Positions 42,238-50,380 of a stretch of DNA of 64,000 nt are shown here, in pieces. Below the pieces are notes generated by a model, which did not search any database, was not told where the DNA came from, and saw nothing but the letters and a program-made list of their open reading frames with translations. The translations under genes were made by a program, and so were the position numbers. Source of the stretch: UBA11663 sp049616325 (lineage in GTDB: Bacteria; Bacteroidota; Bacteroidia; Flavobacteriales_D; Sanyastnellaceae); contig JBMZHG010000008.1 of the NCBI GenBank assembly GCA_049616325.1, forward strand, positions 1 to 64,000, given 5' to 3'. Each line of letters begins with the position of its first letter. Within the stretch, counting starts at the first letter, position 1.

Positions 42238-43614
42238 TCAAGAATTTCCTCCCTGAGGCTTGGGTCCTCGGAACTTGGGCTTCTTTTTTCGGCGACGACC
42301 CTCGGGGCGTGGGGGACGGTTCCCGTCTCCTTGTTGTCCGCTGTCGTGGCGAGGGCCCCGTCGGCGAGAGCCGCCTTTATTTCCTCCTCGACCGTGTTCC
42401 GAACGCCCCTGATTTGAAGTTTGGGCTCCTTCTTTGGGAGGGGTCTTGACGGTTTTCATGTCGGCGGTGATGGCCGGAAGATCGAGGTGCCACTGATGGT
42501 CCTTCATCAGCGGAACGTCGCGCTTAATCAACTTCAAGATGTCCCGCATGTGGTTGCGTTCGTCGCCTTCGTTGACCATGGAAATGGCGACGCCTTCTCG
42601 TCCGGCGCGCCCGGTTCGGCCGATGCGGTGAACGTACGTTTCGCTGATGTTGGGGATTTCAAAATTGATGACGTGACTGACGCCCTTAACGTCAATGCCT
42701 CGCGCCGCGATGTCCGTGGCCACCAAGACTTTGATGTTGCCTTTTCGGAACGCGTTCATGGCCTTGTCGCGCTGGGGCTGGCTTTTGTTGCCGTGAATGG
42801 CTTCTCCGCGGATGTTGTTCTTTTTCAAGTAACGCACCACTTTGTCCGCCCCGTATTTGGTTCGGGTGAACACGAGTGCCGTCTCCACTTCGTCTTGATT
42901 GAGAAGCTGCACGAGCAAATCGCGCTTGGCCCCTTGACTCACGAACATCATCCGCTGGTCCACCGTCTCTGCGGCACTGCTGACGCGCGCCACTTCCACG
43001 CGGATGGGGTCTGTCAAAATGGTTTTGGAGAGCTTGACGATGCTCTCCGGCATGGTTGCGCTGAAGAACAGGCTTTGCCGTTTTTCTGGCAGCATTGCAA
43101 TGACCCGTTTGATGTCGTGAATGAATCCCATGTCAAGCATGGTGTCGGCCTCGTCCAAGACCAAAAATTCAATCCACTCCAACGACAACAGTCCTTGGTT
43201 GCACAAATCAAGCAGGCGGCCCGGGGTGGCCACCAGCACGTCGGCACCTTTGCGAATCTGCGCCACTTGTTTGTGCTGGCTCACACCACCAAAAATCAGC
43301 GCCGTTCGAACCTTGACGTTTTTCGCGTAGGCTTTGACGTTGTCGTCGATTTGGGCTGCGAGCTCGCGGGTTGGGGTCAGCACCAACACACGTGGAACCG
43401 CGCGTCCGTGCATCAGGTTGTTCGCCAAATGATGAACAATCGGCAGCGAGAATGCCGCCGTTTTGCCCGTGCCCGTTTGGGCTATCCCCATCACGTCACG
43501 CCCCTTCAGGACGTGCGGAATGGCTTGGGCTTGAATGGGGGTGGGGCGCTCGTATCCGAGCGGCACCAGGGCGTCGAGCACCCGGGGGTGCAGGCCCATG
43601 TCAGAAAACTTCAT
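42238..43614 (-). CDS. rhlE: DEAD-box RNA helicase, RhlE-like
   Basis: 458 residues. Q motif GYERPTPIQAQAIP, Walker A AQTGTGKT, PTRELA, DEAD in VLDEADTMLD, SAT in FFSATMP, VATDIAARGIDVKG and HRIGRTGR are all present. The last ~90 residues are a basic Gly/Arg/Lys-rich tail typical of Bacteroidota RhlE proteins. It remodels RNA in ribosome assembly or RNA decay. ATG 43614 is chosen because the Q-motif region begins just after it. Confidence 0.92.
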   Translation of the reverse strand: MKFSDMGLHPRVLDALVPLGYERPTPIQAQAIPHVLKGRDVMGIAQTGTGKTAAFSLPIVHHLANNLMHGRAVPRVLVLTPTRELAAQIDDNVKAYAKNVKVRTALIFGGVSQHKQVAQIRKGADVLVATPGRLLDLCNQGLLSLEWIEFLVLDEADTMLDMGFIHDIKRVIAMLPEKRQSLFFSATMPESIVKLSKTILTDPIRVEVARVSSAAETVDQRMMFVSQGAKRDLLVQLLNQDEVETALVFTRTKYGADKVVRYLKKNNIRGEAIHGNKSQPQRDKAMNAFRKGNIKVLVATDIAARGIDVKGVSHVINFEIPNISETYVHRIGRTGRAGREGVAISMVNEGDERNHMRDILKLIKRDVPLMKDHQWHLDLPAITADMKTVKTPPKEGAQTSNQGRSEHGRGGNKGGSRRRGPRHDSGQQGDGNRPPRPEGRRRKKKPKFRGPKPQGGNS

Positions 43615-43748
43615 GAGTTGTTTGAATGCCACGTAAGCATGTGGCCAATGCACCGCGTCTGTACAGCCCTCAACCTGCCTCGTGCAATACGCTAAGGGGG
43701 CGTGCCGACATCGGTGAAACACGCACGCGACTTTGTCGTCGCGTGATG

Positions 43749-43756
43749 CAAAGGTA
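43749..43756 (-). promoter_or_regulatory. -7 box TACCTTTG upstream of the helicase gene
   Basis: A perfect TAnnTTTG about 134 bases before ATG 43614, in the gap after the DUF5777 stop. If used, it gives a long 5' leader, which is common for helicase genes. Confidence 0.45.
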
Positions 43757-43761
43757 CGCCG

Positions 43762-44652
43762 TTACGATTTGACCGTAAACACGCGGCTCAAATTGAACCC
43801 AAAATACAGGCTCCCGTCTGCCCAACTGCCTGCGGGCTCGGCAAGGAACGAGCGCTCAAACATGCCTCGCGCATTGGTCACGTGGAGCTGAAACACGTGC
43901 CCTCCCGTTTCGATGTCGACGCCCAACGACAAACTCGGCGAAAATCCGTCTCCAAATTGCTGCGTCAAGTAGTGGTGGTACTCTCCGTTGATGCTGAACC
44001 GCTGGGTGAGTTTGTAACGGCCGCCCACACCTAACAACCAAAGGTCGTGGGCGTCCTCCGTCGTCTCCACGAAGTTTCGGTGCACAAACGACGGCACAAG
44101 CGCCAAACTCAAGTCCTCGTTCATCTTCCGCGCAATCACCGCCTGGTTCACGTAACTCAATCGGTGAGAGAAATAATACGGATTGAGGTCCGTAGGCGCT
44201 TTCAAGCCGTTGGCCATCGCCACGGAATACCACGTTACGCTAACGGGGAAGGCTTCAGGTCCGGTGCTTTGACGAAGCAAGCGTGCCTTGATGCTGGCTT
44301 CGTACGTTTTTTGGTAGGTGTTTCTCGCCACACCCACGGACAAACGGTCCGTGATGCCGTAGTCAAAAGCCATGCGCATTTGCGCGTTGTCAAGTCCCCA
44401 CAGCTCGTAAGCTCCGGAATTCAAGGTGCCAAACCGGTGCGCAATCACAAAGTGAAGCACCCCTTCGGCCGGGGTCTCGTTGCTCTGCACGTTGACAATC
44501 CGAGTGTCTTTGAAGGTCGCAGTCACCGGCAACGTGGGGTCCTCCACGGCTTCGTTGAGCGCATCGAGCAGTCCCTGAGCCGACCCGGTCCCAACGGCGG
44601 CAGCGAGCAGGCCAAGTGCAGCAGCACGCGCGAGGAACGACCGTCCTTTCAT
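43762..44652 (-). CDS. DUF5777 family outer-membrane beta-barrel protein
   Basis: 296 residues. Signal peptide (ALGLLAAAVGTGSAQG). Family pattern: ATFKDTRIVNVQSNE, HFVIAHRFGTLNSGAYELWGLDNAQMRMAFDYG, LSVGVARNTYQKTYE, RLSYVNQAVIARK, ALVPSFVHRN and GVDIETGGHVFQLHVTNARGM. These define the DUF5777 barrel common in Bacteroidota next to YceI and cytochrome genes. The function is unknown. Last gene of a four-gene operon; its ATG overlaps the YceI stop. Confidence 0.9.
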   Translation of the reverse strand: MKGRSFLARAAALGLLAAAVGTGSAQGLLDALNEAVEDPTLPVTATFKDTRIVNVQSNETPAEGVLHFVIAHRFGTLNSGAYELWGLDNAQMRMAFDYGITDRLSVGVARNTYQKTYEASIKARLLRQSTGPEAFPVSVTWYSVAMANGLKAPTDLNPYYFSHRLSYVNQAVIARKMNEDLSLALVPSFVHRNFVETTEDAHDLWLLGVGGRYKLTQRFSINGEYHHYLTQQFGDGFSPSLSLGVDIETGGHVFQLHVTNARGMFERSFLAEPAGSWADGSLYFGFNLSRVFTVKS

Positions 44653-45188
44653 CGCGGGTCGAGGGTTGCCTTCACGTCCACGTCGATGACTGGAGCGATG
44701 TTGTCCTTGACCACCGCGGGCACTTCAATCCGATGATCTTCCAAGGCCACAGGAAAGCGGGTTTCGATTTCCCAGGACTTGCCGTTCCACAAGAGAGTGC
44801 CAGCAATGTCGCGGTCCTGTTTCACGCCATGGAAATCAAAGGACCCGGTCGCGACTACGTCGTGGGACTCGCCGTCGTTCCATCCCGCGTCCCAGTCTCG
44901 GATGGAGCCTTGAAAGGTGGCTTTGGGGTGTTTCTCTGACTCCACGTAGTTCTCGTTGAAGTGCTCCTCCATCAAAGCTTTTTCGAAGTGAAAGGCACGC
45001 ATTTGCACCTGGAATGCAAATCCACCGTTGGAGGCGTCGAGCAACCCGCTCATTTGAGAATTCTCGGCCTCGATGTTTTCCAGCGACGTCTCCGAGAAGA
45101 AGTGCACCTGACCTGTTCGGGTCATGAATTGTTGGGCTGAGGCTTGGAGAGTCACCCAGGCCAAAAGGGAAAGTAAGATGTATCTCAT
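44649..45188 (-). CDS. YceI family periplasmic lipid-binding protein
   Basis: 179 residues with a signal peptide (YILLSLLAWVTLQASAQ). YceI lipocalin-like fold: TRTGQVHFFSETSLENIEAENSQMSG, MRAFHFEKALMEEHFNENYVESEKHPKATFQG and GSFDFHGVKQDRDIAGTL. Members bind isoprenoid-type lipids in a β-barrel. It is placed between cytochrome lipoproteins and DUF5777, a recurrent Bacteroidota arrangement that suggests a shared envelope redox or quinone-related role, as an inference. Confidence 0.9.
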   Translation of the reverse strand: MRYILLSLLAWVTLQASAQQFMTRTGQVHFFSETSLENIEAENSQMSGLLDASNGGFAFQVQMRAFHFEKALMEEHFNENYVESEKHPKATFQGSIRDWDAGWNDGESHDVVATGSFDFHGVKQDRDIAGTLLWNGKSWEIETRFPVALEDHRIEVPAVVKDNIAPVIDVDVKATLDPR

Positions 45189-45207
45189 TGTAGTTTTCAA
45201 ATGAAAA

Positions 45208-45615
45208 TCAGTTGTTTAAGGCTCCTTCGGTAACCCATCGCTCAAACAATTGTAAGTCGCATTCAGGCAGGGGGGTCCCGTTTTTGGGCATCATGCCGGG
45301 GTCGCCGGGCAACCTTCGGATGCGATCCAAAAGGCTTCCCTCTGTCGAACTTTGGGCCACTCCCTCGTGGGTTCTGAGGTCGGGACTCGTCCCGCCTCCG
45401 TGGCAAGCTCCGCTGTTGCAATTCAGTTCGAGCAGCGGAACCAAATCCGCAGAGTAGGAAACCGCCACAGCAGTGTCGCAGTCATCGGCAGGACCGTACA
45501 GATCGTCGCGCACGTCGTAGTAGCAGCCGCCAATGCCCCAAGCTCCCATCAAAAGAGCCAATCCCGCGACCCAAGCCGTGGCCGGACGTCGATCAATCGT
45601 TGGGCATGCCGGCAT
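45208..45615 (-). CDS. Small lipoprotein with CX4CH haem-like motif
   Basis: 135 residues. Lipoprotein signal with Cys at GIGGCYYD. A single cytochrome-c-like domain with the motif CNSGACH, four residues between the cysteines instead of two, and a distal Met candidate in PGMMPKNG. This form recurs in Bacteroidota/Planctomycete-type domains annotated as cytochrome c. Whether haem is attached is not certain. It overlaps the end of the previous cytochrome gene by 23 bases in another frame. Confidence 0.72.
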   Translation of the reverse strand: MPACPTIDRRPATAWVAGLALLMGAWGIGGCYYDVRDDLYGPADDCDTAVAVSYSADLVPLLELNCNSGACHGGGTSPDLRTHEGVAQSSTEGSLLDRIRRLPGDPGMMPKNGTPLPECDLQLFERWVTEGALNN

Positions 45616-46318
45616 CGATCCAGTTTTGGAATTGTTGAATCTGGCAGTCTGTCAGCGGATTGCCAGACGGGGGCATGGCTTCAGCGTAGGAGTCATGCAG
45701 GATGCAACCAAGAAGGTTGCGGTTGGTGACCGCGTCCACCACACTTGCGTGCGACGTCAGGTCGACTTGTCCTTCCGGATTGGCTCCGCTGTGGCAAGAT
45801 GTGCAGGAAGCAGCTAGGGTGAGCTCGATGGCGCCACTGAAGGAGGCCAGCGTGCGGTCGCAATCTGCGCAGGAGTTGTTTAGAGCACCTTGTTCCAACC
45901 AGGTCCAAATCAACTCGATCTGTTCTGGACTGAGGGGCCCACGGTCGCCCGGCGGAGGCATGAGTTTGTCTGGGTCGTCCTCCACCAGCACCTCGTAGAG
46001 TTCGCTGTTTTGGGGCTGCCCAGACACCACCAAATCGGACTCAGAACTGTTCATCATGCTGGCGTACGATTCCAAGACGATGCCCTCTTCGGCGGTCGTG
46101 GCATCGTGGCATCCCGAGTTAGCGCATGAAGATTGAAGCACGGGCAACACGTCCTGTGCGAAATACACCACGTTGGGGTCACAGGGCGGTGCGTCCTCCA
46201 CAGGAGGGTCTCCTGGGTCGGGTGTTCCTGATGTCGGGTCAAAGGGGGGGTGAACGCACGATGCAAGCCCTAAGATGACAATTGATGCAAGAGCATGGAA
46301 AACGGAGTTGGGTTGCAT
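45593..46318 (-). CDS. Lipoprotein with two cytochrome-c-type domains
   Basis: 241 residues. Lipoprotein signal (ILGLASCVHPPF), Pro/Asp-rich linker, then two cytochrome-c-like domains. The first has CANSGCH (CX4CH) and Met candidates in DKLMPPPG; the second has a regular CTSCH and AMPPSGNPL. Both domains end with a similar IxxWxxxGxxN pattern. First gene of the operon with the smaller cytochrome, YceI and DUF5777. TATTTTTA at 46337-46344 is a possible -7 element with an 18-base leader. Confidence 0.8.
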   Translation of the reverse strand: MQPNSVFHALASIVILGLASCVHPPFDPTSGTPDPGDPPVEDAPPCDPNVVYFAQDVLPVLQSSCANSGCHDATTAEEGIVLESYASMMNSSESDLVVSGQPQNSELYEVLVEDDPDKLMPPPGDRGPLSPEQIELIWTWLEQGALNNSCADCDRTLASFSGAIELTLAASCTSCHSGANPEGQVDLTSHASVVDAVTNRNLLGCILHDSYAEAMPPSGNPLTDCQIQQFQNWIDAGMPND

Positions 46319-46449
46319 TTGAGACGAGCTGTTGGGTAAAAATAAGCTTGTGTCAGGTCGAACGTTCGTGATTCAAGTCACTTTGTTGTCGCTCCTTTGC
46401 ACGTGTTCACAAAACGGGTGCAATCCATTTCGGTCAGGTTCCTTTGTCG

Positions 46450-46457
46450 TATCTTTC
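46450..46457 (+). promoter_or_regulatory. -7-like box TATCTTTC, 5 nt before ATG
   Basis: TATCTTTC followed by TTGGG and ATG 46463; it selects this start over the longer open frame. Confidence 0.45.
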
Positions 46458-46462
46458 TTGGG

Positions 46463-46792
46463 ATGTCTGCACCCCAGAACAAATACGCCAATTTCCTTGC
46501 TCGCTTGCAAGAGGAGCTTATGACGGCGGCGACTCAGCACTCGGTCGCTTGGCGTTTTGGGAACTGGACGGCGCGCCAGAGGTTGCTTCTGGTGCACGAG
46601 CGATTGTTGCGCGACGTCCGACGCAACCTCCAAAGACTGAACAACCATGTGCTGAAGGAAGCTCCTGAGTTTCGCAAGGCGTTCGGGGCAGAATTTCAGC
46701 GTTGGGCCCACCAGCTCCCGAAGCCAGCCAAAGAGCAGCTCGAATTGCTCAAGGAATACACCGAGGTCTTCGCGGACCGAAAAACGAGGTGA
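46463..46792 (+). CDS. Small helical protein of unknown function
   Basis: 109 residues, strongly charged and mostly helical by pattern (ANFLARLQEELMTAA, RQRLLLVHERLLRDVRRNLQRLN, KEQLELLKEYTEVFAD). No signal peptide, no known motif. Cytosolic. The -7-like box supports expression. It is a single-gene unit between the cytochrome operon and cdd. Confidence 0.55.
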   Translation: MSAPQNKYANFLARLQEELMTAATQHSVAWRFGNWTARQRLLLVHERLLRDVRRNLQRLNNHVLKEAPEFRKAFGAEFQRWAHQLPKPAKEQLELLKEYTEVFADRKTR

Positions 46793-46891
46793 AGTCACAC
46801 GAATTCTCCTTTGGTTCCAGGTCGTGTTCCTGGACTTTTCTTGAGAATCGTGGTTCTTGGCCCCTTGCAATAAGTAACTTGCGTGCCGCTC

Positions 46892-47392
46892 ATGGCAAAA
46901 CAAACGACACGAGAATGGCGCAGCACCTTGACGGTGTGGAGCCCTGACGACTTGGACGCGGCTGACCGCGAACTTCTGAGCGAGGCGCACGAAGCCGCGT
47001 CCAAGGCGTACGCGCCGTACAGTCGATTTCAGGTCGGCGGAGCGGTGCGCTTGGAGGACGGTACAGTGGTGCGCGGGAGCAACCAAGAAAACATGGCCTA
47101 CCCGTCAGGCATGTGCGGAGAACGCGTGGCCGTGTTTGCGGCCGGTGCTCAGCATCCCGGTCGTGTGATGCGGGCTGTGGCCATTGTTTCTCCCTCTGCC
47201 AATGCACTTTCAGAGGCGTTCACGCCTTGTGGAGGATGCCGTCAGGTGTTGATCGAGGCTGAGCGCAGGCAAGGACAGGCCATGCGCGTGTTGCTCCAAG
47301 TACGCGACGAGGAGGTGGTCATTTCGGAAAGTGCACTCAACCTGTTGCCTTTCGCCTTTGAGGCGCATGGCTTGGGCGGTCAGGAATCTTGA
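46892..47392 (+). CDS. cdd: Cytidine deaminase
   Basis: 166 residues. Substrate loop SKAYAPYSRFQVGGAV, then GSNQENMAYPSGMCGERVAV with the zinc Cys and catalytic Glu, and TPCGGCRQ with the other two zinc Cys. It deaminates cytidine and deoxycytidine to (deoxy)uridine in salvage. ATG 46892 follows TAACTTGC by nine bases. The 3' end overlaps the convergent asnB by 13 bases. Confidence 0.94.
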   Translation: MAKQTTREWRSTLTVWSPDDLDAADRELLSEAHEAASKAYAPYSRFQVGGAVRLEDGTVVRGSNQENMAYPSGMCGERVAVFAAGAQHPGRVMRAVAIVSPSANALSEAFTPCGGCRQVLIEAERRQGQAMRVLLQVRDEEVVISESALNLLPFAFEAHGLGGQES

Positions 47393-49062
47393 TTTTCTCG
47401 GTAAGCGTCCGTGTGGACGTCCGTGACAGCACGCCCTGAAGGGTCGACCACGTTTTGGAGTCGCGCGTCCCATTCCAAGGCTTTTTCTGTGCTGCAAGCC
47501 ACGGATTTGCCGCCTGGGACGGTGGACGCGGCAGAGGCCGAGGGGAAATGTTGCTCGAACATCTCTCGGTACCAATATCCCTCTTTGGTGGACGGAGGAT
47601 TGATGGGGAAGCGCGCAGAGGCTCGGGCCAAGTCCTTGTCCGAAACTCGAACTGCAGCCTCCGCTTTCAACGTGTCGATCCAATTGTACCCAACGCCGTC
47701 AGAGAATTGCTCCTTTTGGCGACGCAAGATTGATTCTGGCAACAGACCTTCGAAGGCCGCACGAATCGCCTCTTTTTCGAGTTTTCCGTTTCCGGCCATC
47801 TTGGCCGCAGGATCGAGGTTCATGGCGTAGTCGATGAAGTTGCGGTCGAGGAACGGAACGCGTGCTTCAATGCCCCAAGCCATCATGCTTTTGTTGGCGC
47901 GAGCGCAATCGTATTTGTGCAGGTCGAGAACCTTGCGAACCGTTTCTTCATGGAATTCTTTGGCGTCAGGAGCGAGGTGGAAATACAAGTAGCCGCCAAA
48001 CAGCTCGTCTGCACCTTCGCCGCTGAGCACCATTTTGATTCCCATGGTGCGAATGCGGCGAGCCATGAGGTACATGGGGGTCGAGGCCCGAATGGTGGTG
48101 ACGTCGTACGTTTCGATGTGCTTGATGACGTCACTCAGGGCGTCGAGGCCTTCCTGCACGGTGTAAGTCAGGCTGTGATGAACGGTGCCGATGTGCTCGG
48201 CCACCTCCGCTGCCGCCTTCAAATCGGGGCTTCCTTCGAGTCCGACTGCAAAGCTGTGGACCTTGGGCCACCACGCTTCAGAGGTGTTGTCGTCGTCGAC
48301 GCGCTGCTTGGCGTGACGCATGGCCAAAGCCGCAACCACCGACGAATCGAGCCCGCCTGAGATAAGGAGTCCGTATGGAACGTCGCCCATGAGGTGGGAC
48401 TGAACCGCGCGGTCCAAGGCGTTGTGAAGTTCTTCTTGACGGTAGGGGCGCTTTGGGAGCGTCTCCCAACCCATCCAACTGCGGTGGTAGCGGTTGACTG
48501 GAGCTGCGTCTTCCGAGGACAAGGTGTGACCCGGAGGGAAGGGTTGGACCTCGACACACACGTCTTCGATGGCTTTCATTTCGGAGGCGACCCACGTTTG
48601 GCCTTCGGAATCCCGGCCGTAATACAGGGGAATGATTCCAATGGGATCCCGACCAATGAGCCACGCGCCACTTTCCGGTTCATGCAGCACGAAAGCGTAC
48701 ATGCCTTCCAAGTGTTGCACCAATTCTGCGCCGTGATGACGATAGAGTGGAAGAATGACTTCGCAGTCGGACCCAGTGAGGAACCTCTCTCCGTGAAGCG
48801 CACCGCGCTTGAGTGCGCGGTGGTTGTAAATCTCACCGTTGACCGCCAAAAGGGTACCAGTTTGGGGGTCGGTTAGGGGTTGTGAACCGCTGGCAACATC
48901 CACGATGGCCAAGCGCTCGTGCGCGAGAACAGCTGAAGGCGTTTGGACGACGCCGGACCAATCTGGGCCACGGTGATGTTGGCGAGAGGACGCGCGCAAG
49001 ACCAAATCTCGATGAGATTCATCGCTCTGAGGGATGCCTAGCAAGGCGGTGATGGAGCACAT
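47380..49062 (-). CDS. asnB: Asparagine synthase (glutamine-hydrolysing), AsnB
   Basis: 560 residues. Mature N-terminus begins with the catalytic Cys2 (MCSITALLG). Glutaminase domain motifs HRGPDWSG, LAHERLAIVD and VNGEIYNH. The synthetase domain has the PP-loop SGGLDSSVVAALA and LSGEGADELFGGY, and ends with the family's KEQFSDGVGYNWID region. It forms Asn from Asp, Gln and ATP. It is opposite in strand to the flanking pyrimidine genes. Confidence 0.96.
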   Translation of the reverse strand: MCSITALLGIPQSDESHRDLVLRASSRQHHRGPDWSGVVQTPSAVLAHERLAIVDVASGSQPLTDPQTGTLLAVNGEIYNHRALKRGALHGERFLTGSDCEVILPLYRHHGAELVQHLEGMYAFVLHEPESGAWLIGRDPIGIIPLYYGRDSEGQTWVASEMKAIEDVCVEVQPFPPGHTLSSEDAAPVNRYHRSWMGWETLPKRPYRQEELHNALDRAVQSHLMGDVPYGLLISGGLDSSVVAALAMRHAKQRVDDDNTSEAWWPKVHSFAVGLEGSPDLKAAAEVAEHIGTVHHSLTYTVQEGLDALSDVIKHIETYDVTTIRASTPMYLMARRIRTMGIKMVLSGEGADELFGGYLYFHLAPDAKEFHEETVRKVLDLHKYDCARANKSMMAWGIEARVPFLDRNFIDYAMNLDPAAKMAGNGKLEKEAIRAAFEGLLPESILRRQKEQFSDGVGYNWIDTLKAEAAVRVSDKDLARASARFPINPPSTKEGYWYREMFEQHFPSASAASTVPGGKSVACSTEKALEWDARLQNVVDPSGRAVTDVHTDAYRENQDS

Positions 49063-49141
49063 GGGAAAGCTTGAATGTCAGGGTGTCGAACGTGCTTGGC
49101 TCATTTCCGGACGTTCCATCTTGAAGATACGAATTCCGCGT

Positions 49142-49149
49142 TAGCTTGC
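49142..49149 (+). promoter_or_regulatory. -7-like box TAGCTTGC, 4 nt before ATG (nupC)
   Basis: TAGCTTGC followed by CAAC and ATG 49154. TTG at 49121-49123 with an 18-bp spacer is a plausible -33 element. Confidence 0.5.
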
Positions 49150-49153
49150 CAAC

Positions 49154-50380
49154 ATGTTGATGAGCATTGTGGGCATGGGGGTTCTGTTGGGAATCGCCTA
49201 TGCGTTTTCAAGAAATCGAGGGGCCATCTCGTGGAGAACGGTGGCGGGAGCCTTTGCCATTCAGTTGGGTCTTGGGGCCTTTGTACTTAAAGTGCCTTGG
49301 GGCCAGGCCTTGTTGGCTTCGATGACCGAAGGCGTCAACCAATTGCTTTCGTACGGAGATGCCGGGATTGGATTTCTCTTCGGTGGCTTGGTCGGCGAGG
49401 GGGTGGGGTTTGTGTTTGCCTTGAAGGTGTTGCCCATCATTGTCTTTTTCGCTTCGTTGATTGCCGTGCTTTACCACGTCGGCATCATGAAGTGGATCAT
49501 TCAGATCATTGGCGGGGCACTTCAGCGTGTCTTGGGCACGTCCAAGGCAGAATCCATGAGTGCCACGGCCAACATCTTTGTGGGCCAAACCGAGGCGCCG
49601 CTCGTGGTCAAGCCGTACATCGCCGGCATGACCAATTCGGAGCTCTTCGCCGTCATGGTCGGTGGCCTTGCCTCTGTTGCGGGATCTGCGTTGGCGGGTT
49701 ACGCCCTCATTGGAGTGCCTGTGGAGTATTTGATCGCGGCCTGTTTCATGTCAGCGCCAGGAGGACTCCTGTTTGCCAAAATCATCATGCCGGAAGTGGA
49801 CACGCCGGCCACCGAATTGCAGGAGGCCGACGAAGCCGATGCACCGGTGAACGTCATTGACGCTGCGGCCAACGGGGCTTCCTCCGGACTTTATCTCGCG
49901 CTAAATGTGGGTGCGATGTTGCTGGCATTTGTAGCGCTCATCGCCGTGGTAAACGGTGTGCTTGGGGGAATTGGCGGGTGGTTTGGAATGCCTGAACTCA
50001 CGCTTGAATTGCTTTTGGGGTGGGCATTCAGCCCCCTCGCATTTTTGCTTGGTGTGCCGTGGTCTGAGGCGGTAACGGCAGGGTCGTTCATAGGCCAAAA
50101 ACTCGTGGTCAACGAATTCGTAGCCTACCTCAACTTCGCGCCTTACTTGGCTGACGGTGCGGCTGTGGTGTTGTCGCCCAAAACCACCGCAATCATTTCG
50201 TTCGCGCTCTGCGGATTCGCCAACCTGAGTTCCATTGCCATCCTGCTTGGAGGTTTGGGGGGGATGGCACCGTCGCGCAGGAAAGACATTGCCCGCTTTG
50301 GATTGCTGGCCGTGTTGGCCGGAACCATGTCCAACCTGATGTCCGGAACCATCGCGGGCTTGTTTGTGGCAATGGGATGA
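49154..50380 (+). CDS. nupC: Concentrative nucleoside transporter (NupC family)
   Basis: 408 residues, eight or more hydrophobic segments. CNT motifs: VFAFALKVLPIIVFFASLIAVLYHVG, SMSATANIFVGQTEAPLVVKPY (nucleoside- and Na+-binding region), SVAGSALAGYALIGVP, and IGQKLVVNEFVAYLNF with ALCGFANLSSIAILLGGLG. It imports nucleosides with an ion gradient. Four-base overlap with deoA makes uptake and phosphorolysis one unit. Confidence 0.93.
   Translation: MLMSIVGMGVLLGIAYAFSRNRGAISWRTVAGAFAIQLGLGAFVLKVPWGQALLASMTEGVNQLLSYGDAGIGFLFGGLVGEGVGFVFALKVLPIIVFFASLIAVLYHVGIMKWIIQIIGGALQRVLGTSKAESMSATANIFVGQTEAPLVVKPYIAGMTNSELFAVMVGGLASVAGSALAGYALIGVPVEYLIAACFMSAPGGLLFAKIIMPEVDTPATELQEADEADAPVNVIDAAANGASSGLYLALNVGAMLLAFVALIAVVNGVLGGIGGWFGMPELTLELLLGWAFSPLAFLLGVPWSEAVTAGSFIGQKLVVNEFVAYLNFAPYLADGAAVVLSPKTTAIISFALCGFANLSSIAILLGGLGGMAPSRRKDIARFGLLAVLAGTMSNLMSGTIAGLFVAMG

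Noticed and set aside
45593..45615. Possible frameshift fusing the two cytochrome lipoproteins
   Set aside because: Each frame has its own lipoprotein signal and a complete domain, so a 23-base gene overlap is the simpler reading.
47380..49062. asnB as part of the pyrimidine salvage operon
   Set aside because: It is on the opposite strand to cdd, nupC and deoA and has its own function in asparagine synthesis; proximity alone does not support a link.
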